The notes: generated by a model from the letters alone, not told the origin. Positions 45,111 to 57,503 are shown, counted from the stretch's first letter. The stretch: DNA of 64,000 bases from Chlorophyllum brunneum (GCA_963576785.1 OY756148.1:1-64000), one strand, 5' to 3'. Numbers and translations: made by a program.

Positions 45111-46756
45111 CTAGATTGGGAAGTCCAGGACGACAATTTCCTCGTCTACGCTTCCGTAGGCAATCCGACCCAACTCCTCGTCAAACGTGAACATGTCATA
45201 ATGGCGGGACGAGCGATTGCAGCATTCCTCTCCATTGCTATACACTTGTTCCGGGGTCAAGTCCCAGGAGTATCCGAATCTGAAACCGCCCATTTGTGAA
45301 GGCGAATACCCCTTGTGCAAACCGAGACCATAGATCGTCGGTACATGGTTGAAGTCGGAGAGCTTCACCACGTGCGGAGAAGCTTCCCGTGATGCTGGGA
45401 TGATCAGGCCTAGAATCCCCTGTGCGGTACTCATCACTTGGCGATAGCTGGTCCCGTCGAAGTATAACTGCGAGAAACTCATCTGCCCTCTGTCACCAAG
45501 CGAGTGATACCATGATGGCTGACGAGACTCAGTATCCCGGTGAGGGTACGCGACTTTAACGTGCTCCACGCGTTCGGGTTCTAGGTCGTAGATGTATATA
45601 TCATTGCTTCTTGAAATGCACAGGAGCCTATCCTGTCCGACGACATGTATATGGTTCTATACCTATCGTCAGTGGCAAGTAACAAAAGCAGCCTGCTTAC
45701 GTACAGGTATGTATGGAATTGGAAAGGCACACCTCATGACATGTGTTGCCGTGCACTCGTTCCACCAATAAACATCGACCCAACTCCGACCAAAGAATGA
45801 CCTGAGACGCGCAACAAGGTCGGTAGTGAAAGCGAACCTCCACGGAACAGGGACGTCGGAACACGGTACTGACATGAGTCGTGTGGCCTTGAGGGTATCG
45901 TTCCCATCACATCCAACATGCCAAATATGAATCCACTGGAATATATTATCTTTTTGACCTGGGATCACGCCCGCGTGAGAGGTCTGGTAAACGGTACGTT
46001 GAAGAGTACTTACTTCCCCCTACAAAGGCAATGGTATATTGCGATATAGGATGGCCTGTCTCAGCCCAACAGTCTATCGAAATCACAGACTGGCGGTCTC
46101 CTGGTATCCTGTGCTTAGGGTCAGGACCAATGAGATGGACTGGCTCGGGGTCGTCCAGATCAAGGTCGTAATAATATACCGAGCCGAATGTGTCGCCAGC
46201 CAGCAGCCAGCGCCCATCCGGGACAATTCAAGTGGCAAGCGGACAACTGGAAAAAGCCTGAAGGACCCTAGTTCGCGGGCGAATGAGGGGTTTTCTCCAT
46301 ATCTCATCGATGGCGAGGCGCTTCTCGATCCATTCACGGACTTCAGTTGTTGATAGGGAATGGAGGGGTCGTATTCCTGAGTTGGGATTGTGCAGGTGTC
46401 GCAACGAATATTCTTCCGCAAGTTTGAGCCAGATCATCCGGGCATTGGTAGCATCCCGCAGTTTCTTGCTTACCTGTATGACGTATCAGTGTACAGGCGG
46501 TATTTGAAGATCGGGTAGACTCACCTGGCGCACCGACACAATATCATTATAAGGCAGGAAAGACGCGACCTCGGACAGGACCTCAGTAGGCAGGTCTTGG
46601 AGCGTTTTTCGATGGTGGATGGGATGGCTGGCAAGCTGAGCAGGGATAACTGCTATGCATTTTTACATTCTATAGAGGTAGCCTGATTCAAGATGACTCA
46701 CTGTAAAATAGATTTCTGATCCAGTATAACCAAGGAGAACGGTACGGAGCTGCCAT
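45111..46756 (-). pseudogene. F-box protein gene, copy F4, most complete; one in-frame stop
   Basis: Start at 46756 (MAAPYRSPWLYWIRNLFY), then an intron and an F-box, TLQDLPTEVLSEVASFLPYN (about 46615-46545). An intron-separated block follows with RMIWLKLAEEYSLRHLHNPN and EWIEKRLAIDEIWR. The frame is then broken by TGA at 46228-46230. F1 and F2 have a Gln codon (CAA) there before I-V. Past the stop the same frame resumes: DGRWLLAGDTFGSVYYYDLD, FQWIHIWHVGCDGNDTLKAT, VDVYWWNECTATHVMRC, and a final exon ending VVLDFPI. F-box proteins recruit targets to SCF ubiquitin ligases. The C-terminal part is a beta-rich domain common in Agaricomycete F-box families, and its target is unknown. It sits directly downstream of the nuclease-like gene. 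Confidence 0.7.
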
Positions 46757-47005
46757 CGATGATGAAGCAAAATTGGCAATCCTGAGCGGGGTTCCGCCAG
46801 AGGAGGTTCACACGCTGGAAACATTCGGACCGTGAATGTTTGAATCCTTGCCGGCATTGATATTACCAGACAAGTGGCAACGAGGAAGTCAAACAATATC
46901 TGAGTCAGTGCATCGTTGGGCTAGGTTCGTACCCTACAGCGTATTTGAATCAATCATAACTGAGTATATACTCCTACCCTCTCCGCGCTGTCCAGCTTGA
47001 TCTCA

Positions 47006-48961
47006 CTAATTATCTAGGCATCCCAGATCCCAAACCTCCCTTCCGTCCATTGTAGACTTCATGGAAAATGTGTAAACACTCAGTCTCGTCGCCGTATCAC
47101 ATAGACTCACCCAGAAGCGTAAGGCCGAAAGAACGAAGAGAATTTGAGCAGGGCCCCCAATCCTACTGATCTCTGTCATCCAGAACGGCGCCGTTAGGCC
47201 CTCCCCTTGATCCTTTCCAATAGCTGTCGAGCCCGCACGACTCCAAAAATCCATTCGTAGCTGTTTGACAAGCAGAAAGGTATGAATTCGCGTCCTATTC
47301 GAAGATGACTAGCCAGATGAAACATAACCGGATTCAGAGTCAGAATCCTGCCTGACAAGGAGCAAACAAGAACGCACACACCAACGGCCTCAGCCACAAC
47401 TTGCGGTACGTGATCATGTAATTTTGCTCCAGGCCACTTAGCTTCCAGGATCGACAGGTGCACATTTTGGTTCCCAGCGATCATATCGGCTATACCATTA
47501 TTCCACCACTTCAAATGAGTGCGAGTCCTTTTCTGGCCATGACCCACGCTCAGGGTTCCTTTAAAGTGAGGAGCCGTCAAAAGAACGGTAAAATAATCGG
47601 TGGATCCATTTTCACACTATCATTCAACACCGATCCATAGGACACCGGGTCCCCTTTCTGAAATGAAGAAATGATTAGTAGTTGGTTGTGACCATTGAGC
47701 GATTATCATCATCTTACCTTACTTGGGCGGTTCAGGAGCCCGAACTCAGGGATAACGGCTGTATCTATTGTGACCCACAGTGTGTATAAACGATCAGCAT
47801 GCTTGCCTGACTAAATGATGATCCTTACCTTCTTGCCTTCCTCCTGCGTGACCGGTTTCTTAAGGATAAGACCATCGTCAAGTCGCCCAAAGAACTCATT
47901 GATGATATCGCGCGCACTCATTTCGGACTACACAACTCCATTAAGTAATGGTTGTCAAGAGCGATATCCCAACGCACCCAGGTATTTTGAAAAAAATTCC
48001 GCTTTCTGTCGAGCCTAGACATAAATTTTATCAGTTCTGATGTTGCATTTTTCTGAAGCATTTTTTCGCCCTCCATCCCCTGCCAGATAGTGCTCAGAGA
48101 CACACTGAGGTCTATTTCCTTGATCCCAAGTCTCCGGTAGTCCTTTTTTGTGACCGAAGAGAAGCACAATATCTGGAAGTGTAATTCAGATATGTAGATA
48201 ATCGACTATTGAATATACTCACATCAACTTTCCCATCGCCATTGGGCCCTCGTACCACTTTTAAAGTATCAACCACAGCCTTCACTCTCCGAACTGCTCT
48301 AGTGAGAGTCCGAAATGAATGGTGGTCCTCATCTTGCACGTTATCGAGGTCTTCCTCGTCCTCCCCACTGATATCACCCTCATTTTCATCTTTATTGAGC
48401 TCTGCCGATGGTTTCTGGTTGACCCCGAAAGAGGCGGATATCTGTTCTGCCCATTTCTCGATAGACGATTCATGTTCTCTCAGTTGATTGTTGAACATAT
48501 CCACAACACCTAACGAATGATCAGTGATCTTTTCCCAAAGCATGTTCAAAAACCTTACTTGGATACTCGGTGGACAGTTTGGGTTCAGGATCAGCTCGGT
48601 CTGGCTTAGGTTTGCCAGGTTGCCTGGATCCCGCCGCTGCATTTTTGCCGGATAGTGACCGGAGCAACATCTTCTCGATGTCCAGAGCAAGGACAAGCAT
48701 TTGGTCAAGACTTTTGGAGACTGGATCCATGACATCAGGTGGGACGGTACCAGAGCTGAGATTGCGCTTGTGTCTCTTGTCGGCAGGGTTTGATTCGGAA
48801 GTATCTGGGACGACATCTTGAGGCTGGCTAGGAGGGCGTGAACGCTTCTGACCGATTTGAGAGCTTGCGGGATCAGATCCCTGGACGCGAGACTGAACGT
48901 TGGCAGCACGAGATCCAGCCCGAGGTGCATTGGGTGTATTTCGTGTGGTGCTCGAGGACAT
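47006..48961 (-). pseudogene. PD-(D/E)XK-like nuclease gene, CpG-rich copy with a 10-nt deletion
   Basis: The start at 48961 gives MSSSTTRNTPNAPRAGSRAA, a basic/disordered N-terminus (PADKRHKRN). After an intron comes a coiled, acidic region (DENEGDISGEDEEDLDNV), then VRRVKAVVDTLKVVRGPNGD. Further exons contain KKDYRRLGIKEIDLSVSLS and MSARDIINEFFGRLDDGLIL. The C-terminal region has KWWNNGIADMIAGN, then VHLSILEAKWPG and HVPQVVAEAVGV, a pattern (D, E-x-K, then Q/E helix) like restriction-type PD-(D/E)XK folds. It ends with APFWMTEISRIGGPAQI. Compared with the CpG-depleted copy this one lacks 10 nt near 47611, which shifts the frame between VLNDS and GSTDYF. The nuclease call is an inference from motif spacing. 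Confidence 0.55.
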
Positions 48962-49121
48962 AAATATTGAGGTTTATGTGACAGAGAATGATGATACGCT
49001 TCATGCATCATGATATCGGGGTATTCATTCTGATCTGTTTCCAACTGACTTATCACGAACTCGGCGATGGACAAAGCCTCAAGGCCTTGAGGTCCCCCAT
49101 GCCTCGCACCTAGAGCCAGGC

Positions 49122-49350
49122 TATTTCTCCTTTGAGCAACTGGCTTTGTTCTTTTGCATCACACATGATACGTGATAATTCAACAGCTTTTTCACCTCCC
49201 AAAAATGGCACGGATGAGGCGAGTCAAACTCCCTCTTTAAGAACATCTAGGGCCGCATGCGGGAGCCTCGTGTTGAGGCATCACTCGTGGTACCGTTCGG
49301 CCCTGTTTCAGACCAGAGTGCGGGAAATGGGTATGCCAATCCTTGGTTGC
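49122..49350. repeat. Duplicated cassette upstream sequence
   Basis: Matches 42660-42890 upstream of the other nuclease-like copy. Both contain a run starting ggctttgttcttttgcatca and another with cacctcccaaaaatggca. This shows the duplication unit extends well beyond the genes. Confidence 0.7.
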
Positions 49351-49614
49351 GGTTAACAAGCTAGATATGGTCCAGGTTTTGATATGTAATTTGGGTCGCG
49401 GAGGTAAGTTATACATAGGCATGCGTACCCAGGGAAGGTGCGTGTCCGTGTAACAAGGAAATCAGTTGAACAGGCGACATCTACTGTGGTGCCAGGGCTG
49501 GGGCAAGGGATATCTGACTGATACAAATCTGACACGGCAAAGGGAGCCAGCGCCTCAAGGCGAGGTTTTTTTTATAATATTTCAGATCTTCTTATCTTCA
49601 GCAAGGCAAGATAA

Positions 49615-50165
49615 CGAGGTTGCCACTCGCTTGAAAATCATGTGGTCATACATACGTGTAGCTTCTTTTGACTGTCGACATCATTTCTTGCACCAATCCA
49701 TGTGATATGTGAGCTAAGCCGAAGAAAGAAATACCCAACAGAAAATCATACTTGCGATAAACGAGGACAAATTAGTGGTATCCTATGGGCTCCATTCTTT
49801 ATTGCCGATGTGGATGCTGAAAATTCGGGTCTTTTGGTAGCCCGTGAACCGTACCTTCACAACAAAATCATGGGCTCTTTCACCTGGTGCAGCGACAGAA
49901 TGTCGCTATATGGCAGGCAAGAAGCGACTTCGGATATGATCTCCATGGATAGATCTTGAATTGTGTTCCTTGGCGACTGTTATGGCCGGGAAGCTGGAAT
50001 GCAGCTATACAATTTTTACATTCAACAGAGGTAGGCTGATTCCGGAGGACTCACTGCGGAACAGGTTTATGATCCAGTATGACCAAGGAGAGCAGCACAC
50101 AGACACCATCGTTGATGAGGCAAAGTCTCGGGGTTCCAGCCACCACCACTTGGAACAAGCTCACC
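49615..50165 (-). pseudogene. Array segment S copy 3 plus F-box fragment F5
   Basis: 49615-49740 matches segment S (gccactcgcttgaaaatcatg). From about 49975 down to 49880 the minus strand encodes an F-box, IQDLSMEIISEVASCLPYSD, followed by ILSLHQ and a gtga donor. The rest of the gene is absent. This is the right-hand end of the array. Confidence 0.65.
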
Positions 50166-51185
50166 GTTAAAGCACTCAGGGATGGAGCGGTATGCTATGC
50201 ATAAGGAGCTCATATGCTTGAAGGATTGGAAGATAATGGCCTTGGTATTTCAGACCAATAAACGAGGCGGGGTGCCGACTTTGTAACTCACCCACCATGT
50301 TGTCTTATCCGAGTTGTACTTGAGGTTCTACTATGATTCCTGCAACTGCATGGGTTCACTCCCATTGGTCGTTACTGCGCCAAGTGGAGGGACCAGGATC
50401 ACCAAGTACGACTTCCGCAGTGGTGCATAGACAGTGTGCTGTTCTAGCCCAAGTCAAGCAACCACAAACACAAGGGGATGTCATGTCCATTATCGTCTCT
50501 CCTCTTTGTGAAAACGGGCGTAGGGTTCATCAATTTCCAGCCAAGGAGTGGAGCAGAGATCTAGAAACGGTACTGAGAAAGCGGAAAGGAGTTGCAATTT
50601 GGCACCTTGAGGAAGAGAAGGGACGATAGCTAGTTGTGGTGGCATAAGATCTGAATGCTTCTGGCATATTTCTTCAAGCTGGCCTCGCAGAGCTTTCGAA
50701 CAAAACCTTGTCAAGTCAGGGGGACCAGCCGTACCACTGCGAAAGTTCCAAATCACAACGTCCGATGTTCAGTATCGAAATATCAGCTGGACCAAGGATA
50801 GGATATCCCATATACGAGGGAGGCTGGTAGGATCAAACGCAGGTGACGGTGAAAGAGGTTCGGGTTTCAAGAAGAGTAAGTGTGTAATGGGAAGGCTGAC
50901 AGCAGCGAATACATGAAGGGATAAGATCTAGGACGGACTCCGGAAGGCAATCGTAGCTTTATAGTGCATAGAGAGGTTCATCTCGCATATTATCCATAGG
51001 GACTGGGGACCACAGGTATTTAGAGCAAAGGGACATATATAGGTAGACTAGAGGGCTAAGGTGGCGGTAAGGGTGTCAAGGACCAGCGCTCTGCGACGGG
51101 CCGATGTTGTGTCCGCATAAGGCATCACCGGCCGGCACACCCGTTGAACTGTCAACAGTTGTCGCAATCCACATTCACCTGCGCG
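50166..51185. other. Intergenic region with an inverted copy of an orphan-gene leader
   Basis: About 1 kb before the alpha-mannosidase gene. At about 50759-50794 the minus strand carries tggtccagctgatatttcg followed by a close match to the 15 bases after it, the same block that precedes the orphan gene at 29251 (29196-29236). A minus-strand frame of 88 codons at 50490-50756 begins just after this block but is not similar to the orphan protein. Confidence 0.5.
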
Positions 51186-54100
51186 ATGAGCTGCAGCCAC
51201 CACTCCAGCACCTCATATCCTGAACTCAACAACGGCGCAGGAGCGAAATGGAGCAAAGGTCTTACTAAACAGCGACTAGATAACTTCCATGGCGGTCATT
51301 TCTCGGACGTCAACCTCTCCTCAGTTCTCTTCACCCATCGTCTCGATGGTCCCGATTTCGTCAAACTTAAAGTGTGAGTTGTGTAATCTGATATCAAATA
51401 TACTGAGAGTTGAATACAATATTCCTAGATGGAGTGCCCCAGGACGGTCAAAACCTTCCTTCGAAGAGGCTATGAAACAAAAATTCAAGACGGCGAGAAA
51501 GGTGAGTGGATGTCCTCTTGAACTATGTGAGATGTATTAATTCGAGTAAGGGCGACTCATTTGGTCCATCTTGTGAGTCCTATATCACCTTAACTCGTTC
51601 TTTCTGATATTCTGCCTAGGGGTAATGCTGGCCGCGCGTCCGTTCAGGGTCGTTACTGACTATACCACAGACCAATCACTGGTGGAAAGTCTCAGTATCC
51701 ATTCCAGACTACTTCAAACAGTATGAAAGGGTTCAATGCAAGTGTTGTAGCCTCCTCCGAATGTCCTATACTCACCACTCGAACGGATCTAGTCGAGTTT
51801 GACCCGGGATGTGAAGCAATGATATATACTGTCGACGGGGTGCCCCTCCAAGGTACAGGCTCCTTCCATCGAGGATTACAGTCATACTCAATTCAGATCT
51901 AGGAATTACTGGTGGTTTTGGCGGTGATCGTCGCGTTGAATACATCATTCCTCCTGGAGCGAGAGAAGAAGGTTTCCATGAATTCGTTATAGAATCTAGC
52001 TGTAATGGAATGTTCGGTGTTCCTTGGAACGGAGACACGATCCAGCCGCCTGATGTGAGTGTTCTAGTCGTGGACCAACGCACTTCCTGGACTCACCTTT
52101 CATAAGATGAATCGATACTTTTCCCTCGCTTCTGCCGACCTTGTCGTTCCCAACCGACAAGCATGGCATCTCCTCTGGGATTTTCAAACACTCAAAGAAC
52201 TCGTGGATACACTCCCAGGAAACACTCCGTAATTTTGCATTATGATATTGCGCACATGTCACTAACAACACAATAGACTTCAAAACAAGGCCCTAGTGAC
52301 AGCGAACGAGATCATGAACCTCTTCAAGCGTGGAGATGCTTCCGGTATCGCGGCTTGCAGGAAGAAAGCAGAAGAAGTATTTGGAGCAGGATGGGAAGCG
52401 AAGGGTGCTGGTATCTACAACGAAGGGGCTGAAAATTCGAACATATGGGGTATCGGGCAGTCAGTATCCTTTTTGTTTCTCACAACTCTCGCGCTCACAC
52501 AACTGTAGTTGCCACATCGACTCCGCCTGGCTCTGGCCCTACTCCGTAACCCAACAGAAGGTCGCTCGTTCATGGGCCACTCAAGTCGATCTAATGGAAC
52601 GATATCCCGAACACCGCTTTACATGTAGCTCAGCACAACAGTATAAGTGGCTTGAGGAGCTCTATCCGCCCTTGTTTGATCGCGTTAAGGAGAAGGTTTT
52701 GGAGGACAAGTTCCACCCTGTTGGAGGTTCCTGGGTTGAGAATGATTCGAATATGCCTTCTGGAGAAGCACTTATTCGACAGTTCTTGTTTGGTCAGAGG
52801 TATTTCGAGACTAGGTTTGGGAAGAGGTGTGAGACGGCGTGGTTGCCTGATTCGTTTGGGTTGACGGGAGCATTACCTCAGTTGATTCGGGGTGCTGGTA
52901 CGCCTTCGCTCGGATCGTGCATCTATTTCAACTCACGGGCATGGACCAGGGATGGCCTATTTCTTTACCCAGAAACTGTCATGGTAAGATTCATGGTGCT
53001 TGAGCATCAAAACTAGAGACTGACTACTTTCTAGGAATAACATGTAGGCCCGCGCTCTGGATTGCACTATCACCGGCTAATAAATCCCAGAAATTCTTTT
53101 CCGCACTCCACGTTCAACTGGGTCGGAATCGACGGTACTCAGGTATTATGTCACATGACGCCAGGTATGCATATCGGCTACGATCGATTCTGCGCTCATG
53201 TAACTTCCTTTGTAGTTGATACCTACACTGCTCAAGCTACGGTCGGTGATGTCAACAAAGGACTGACCAACCACAAGGTAAAAGCTTTCTTTGCTCAATA
53301 ATCCTGCACCTGTCTCACGGCTCCTCGCAGAACCTCGAATCATCCGATACTGCTCTTCTCGTGTTTGGGAATGGCGATGGTGGAGGAGGCCCACTTGCAA
53401 AAATGCTTGAAAACGTAAGTTACCCAGTATGCTAGAAGTGATGCGCTGACACTCGAAATTCAGTTACGTCGCATTCGTGCCGTAACAAATACTCATCGTG
53501 AATTGCCTCCTGTTAGTATGGGACGATCTGTAGATGAGTTCTTTGAAGATATTGAAAAGTCGACTAAAGAGGGTAAAACGTTACCAAATTGGTGAGTTCG
53601 TTCTCCGAAGTTCGGGTTTGAGTTGGTGTTGATGTTTTTCGTTCAGGCATGGTGAACTTTATCTCGAGGTAAACATTCTCTCAAAAGTTTCTCGTACCGG
53701 GGGCTGACATGAATTTGTTAGTTCCATCGTGGCACTTATACCTCACATGGCGCGTTTTCCTTCACTCGAACCTTATACGCGTAGACGCTCACCTGTGTTT
53801 AACAGGCTCTATCAAGAAAGGAAACCGTCACTCAGAAATTCTTCTACGTGATATTGAACATGTCACGACTTTGGCATCATTGTATAGGAGTGAGTATACG
53901 TACCCCAAGGCAGAAATCGACGAAAACTGGGAGAAGGTCCTCCTCAACCAATGTACGTGTTTCTCGTTCGCAGGTCTTACTCTTACTTACCCAATCCCAT
54001 TAGTCCATGACGTTCTCCCTGGTTCCGCAATGTGAGGTCCATTCCATGGTTTTCCGTCGCTTACTAACTTGACTAGTGGCATGGTTTACGATGACGCTGA

Positions 54101-56293
54101 AAAACTCTACGCAGAAGTGAAAGAGTCAGGGGAATCCCTGCTTGATGAAGCGCTTTCAGTCCTATTCCCAGATTCTCTTCCCCTTGGCGTCGTTACGAAA
54201 CAAAGGTACTTCAAGAGTTCCAACAGCAAGATTATAGGCTACAATACGACTTTCTTCCCGCGATGGGATATCATTAAAATTCCCCTCCAGAGCGTAAACT
54301 CTACGTTGAAGGCACAGATTATGCAAGCTAGTGATGATGGAAAGGAAGGCTATGCTGTCATGTACAACAACGGTGGAAGCCAAGTGGGGCAATTGAGGAA
54401 TCCGAGTAGTGCTTTGCATGCGCAGTTGTTGCCTGCCTCTGGTACGTCTTTTTATTCTTTGCTTTGAGCTCTACTTGATGGGTGATAGTTTATACGAACG
54501 GCTCGGATCATTTCGTGCTTCGTAACTCGAGTGTACAATTGACAATATCGAAGGGTCGTATCACTAGCCTTTTGGATGTGAAGTTCAAGTGGGTCCTAGG
54601 CTTTCGTATTGTGTATGAAGTGTTCATTGATTGGATTTAGTCGTGAGCTCATTGCGAATGGTCAATCTGGTGGTCTCGTGATCTTTGAAGACCGTCCCAA
54701 CTATTGGGATGCCTGGGGTACGTAACCCCAATTAACCCATTCCCGCACATCCCCCATTAATACTTCTTCTGGTATTAGATGTCGAAATTCACCATTTAGA
54801 GACCGCTCGCCAACTCGAGTTCAATAATATCACGGTTTTGGCTCAAGGTCCTCTACGGGCAGCTGTGAAGGCCGAAGTTCGTTATGGACAGAGTTTGATT
54901 ACCACCACTGTGAGTTACTTGGCTTCCCGTGTGGTTGTGGAAGACTGAATAAATGGGTTCTCTTCTAGATCTCGCTCGATGCTATCCCAGCCACGACAAA
55001 GGCGAACTCACGCTCCTTGTTCAACTTCGATACAATCGTCGACTGGCATCAGCGCCATGAGTTCCTAAAGTGTGCGTCTTCTCAGAAGATCTATCCAGAT
55101 TTGGGGATTTGGAAACTAATAACTTATTTCTACCCTATTAGTCGAACTTCCTCTTAATATTCATAATCCGAATGCAACGTATGAAACACAGTTCGGCTAT
55201 ATCCAGCGACCGACGCACAAGAATACTACGTGGGATATTGCCAAGGTGGGATATCTCGGTGATTTAGAGGATAAGCCACTAAACATCTTTGTATCAAACA
55301 GTTCGAAGTGTGCGGCCATAAGGTGAGCGGAGAAGGTCGGGCCAGAAACCCATATGCTTATACCCACCCTCTCCTAGTATGCCGACTTGAGCGAATTCGG
55401 CTACGGAGTGGCTATCCTTTCCGAATCTAAGTATGGGTTTTCCTGTATTGGGAATGTATTACGCATCTCGCTTCTGAGAGCTGCGACTGCTCCAGATGCG
55501 GAACAGGATCAAGGTGGGTCTTTTAACATGATTCGGCACCATGCTATAACGCCATAACCCTGGAATAGGACTCCACCACTTCTCTTTCGCCGTCCTTCCG
55601 CATGAGGGTTCCTTCCTTGAATCTGACGTACCACAGGCTGCATACTTATACAATTCACCATTACGAGGTATGTTCCCCCCCCCCCCCCGCATTCCCGCAA
55701 TTCGCGCGCCTTACGCGGATCATCAGTCCGGGTAATACCCAATGGTGGTGACTCAGTTATGTTATCACGTCCCGAATCGCCATTCACACTCTCAGGCGCA
55801 CGTAACGTCATTTTGGAGACTGTGAAGCGTGGTGAATATGATGATTACGATGCGTCTCTAACAGAGTCCGAATCCGGAGATGTCACGGTTGTTTTGAGGC
55901 TGTATGAGGCATTTGGCGGACACGGCACAGTCCAACTCAATGTTGCGCGCCACTTGCCTATTGCTAAAGCATTTATCACGAACTTGTTGGAAGACGAAGA
56001 ACAACAGTTGACCATTAATCGTTCTGCCGTGTCATCCAATGGTGATAATGGTAGAGAGCCCCCTGGTGCACCAGGGTGTTCTTTGAGTTTGGATTTCCGA
56101 GGATTTGAGGTTAAGACGGTTAAACTCGTCATTGGTGCGCCGCCTCCTCCACCCCCTCCAATCAAAAAAGAGTCAGTTTCCTATTCTTCTAACCTGTTGT
56201 GTTTAGCTCATGTCGGTTTCGGTTTGTAGTCGTAAGAAGAGGGATAGTTGGGTGAATGTCGATGGGGATCGATTATTGGCTTTGGATCTCTGA
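51186..56293 (+). CDS. AMS1: Vacuolar alpha-mannosidase, glycoside hydrolase family 38 (Ams1 type)
   Basis: The first exon reads [16 protein letters not shown], then [20 protein letters not shown], the Ams1-type N-terminal domain. Later exons give [16 protein letters not shown], the catalytic [19 protein letters not shown] (metal-binding H and D; split by an intron at about 52460-52508), [18 protein letters not shown] with the likely nucleophile Asp, [20 protein letters not shown], and [16 protein letters not shown]. The beta-rich C-terminal half ends LALDL at 56293. The intron at 53750-53805 must use a GC donor (see findings). Another intron holds 14 consecutive C at 55675-55688. About 20 introns were seen and all checked joins keep frame. 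Ams1 removes alpha-mannose from free oligosaccharides in the vacuole and in yeast travels by the Cvt/autophagy route. No signal peptide is present, consistent with this. Confidence 0.9.
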
Positions 56294-57503
56294 GAATGCG
56301 ATTGGTGGTTTTTTTGGACTTTTTTTGTTATGACTGTTTTCTTTACTTCTTGTTGCTGTTGTTTGTAAGATGTGATGTTTACTTTCCCTTGTTTTGCTTA
56401 TCAACTTATGGTTGGTTTTTGAGTGTGGCCAAGCCGGAGCTCGATGTATTTAGTTATCTGAGGCCTGGTTTGCGTGTTCGTGATTACTGGCCTCTCCACG
56501 AATTGACTCTAAGCGATAGCTGTTCGGTGAGTATTTGAGACTCCAGCGGTGACGAGGTTTCAGAAACAGCTGTGTCCGGGTTGGCTCCTCTAGCCGTATA
56601 GATCAAGGGAGTTCTGGGGTTTGTCATATCTCACGCCGGTGCCCGGCTGAATAATTTATACGTAATTTGTGTTGATGGATGGAGTCGATGAGGCTGGAAT
56701 AGCAAGAAGACTGGCAAGTTCTGCTTGGCTGGTAGGCTACCCAGGCCAGACACAAGGAATAAATACTGGAATGTATTTTCTACCGAATCATTCACGAGTC
56801 AACCAACGGACTAGGTTTGTTTTGGGCTTACATACCCCTTGGAACACCACCACCAGTGCGGGCAGGATGCGGCCATAAATATGCCAAGGTCACCCAGCCC
56901 TGGCTCCATCACTACCTCTACATAGGTGAGCTTTACTTACAGGGGCACCACACAATCCACTTGAGGGTGCCTCTCTTATCTTCTATACCGGAATTCGGCA
57001 AAGATGGTACATGTTGCTCATAGGTGTAGTCCACCGTCTGCAGCTAAACGGTGTTTTCTATAATTTGTTGGTTCATTCAACCACAAAGAAGAGTTGTAGC
57101 TTATCCGAACACGTTTGTGTGAGCCGGTAGCCGAGTATCTCGGTTTAAAATCATCATGTTGACGTTAGGCCTGGCCGCCCTAGTGGAGGGTTACATTGGA
57201 TACACTCCACCTCCGCATCGAATTATCCACCCGACCATGGTAGTATCGTGGTCAGATAGTTCTCTGTATGCTTATCGAGGTCAATTTTTCTTTGTATTTG
57301 TCAGCTGACCTTTAACCACAAAGGTCAGTTGACGGTGCGCTACTTTTAGATGATTACCTTTGACGTATGGAACGTTTCACAAGCCCACTATTTCCCACTA
57401 TTCCTGATCCAGTGGCACTGATAAAAATACACTTATCATTAAAGAACTGAACATACATATTTGAACCTCAAGGGCGCTGAGGCAGCTTGAACCAATCCAC
57501 TTT
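56294..57503. other. Intergenic region, nothing recognised
   Basis: Contains the AMS1 3' end and presumably the permease promoter. The first 130 bases are T-rich, as expected for a 3' untranslated region. Short frames at 56669-57023 have no recognisable content. Confidence 0.5.

Noticed and set aside
50490..50756. 88-codon minus-strand frame as a third copy of the orphan protein
   Set aside because: Only the DNA upstream of its start matches the orphan gene leader; the protein itself shows no similarity to MEFIIYYLHPEE.
52900..53100. Apparent frame break in the alpha-mannosidase gene
   Set aside because: Three short introns with a 12-nt exon (near 53033-53045) restore [15 protein letters not shown] and the downstream frame.
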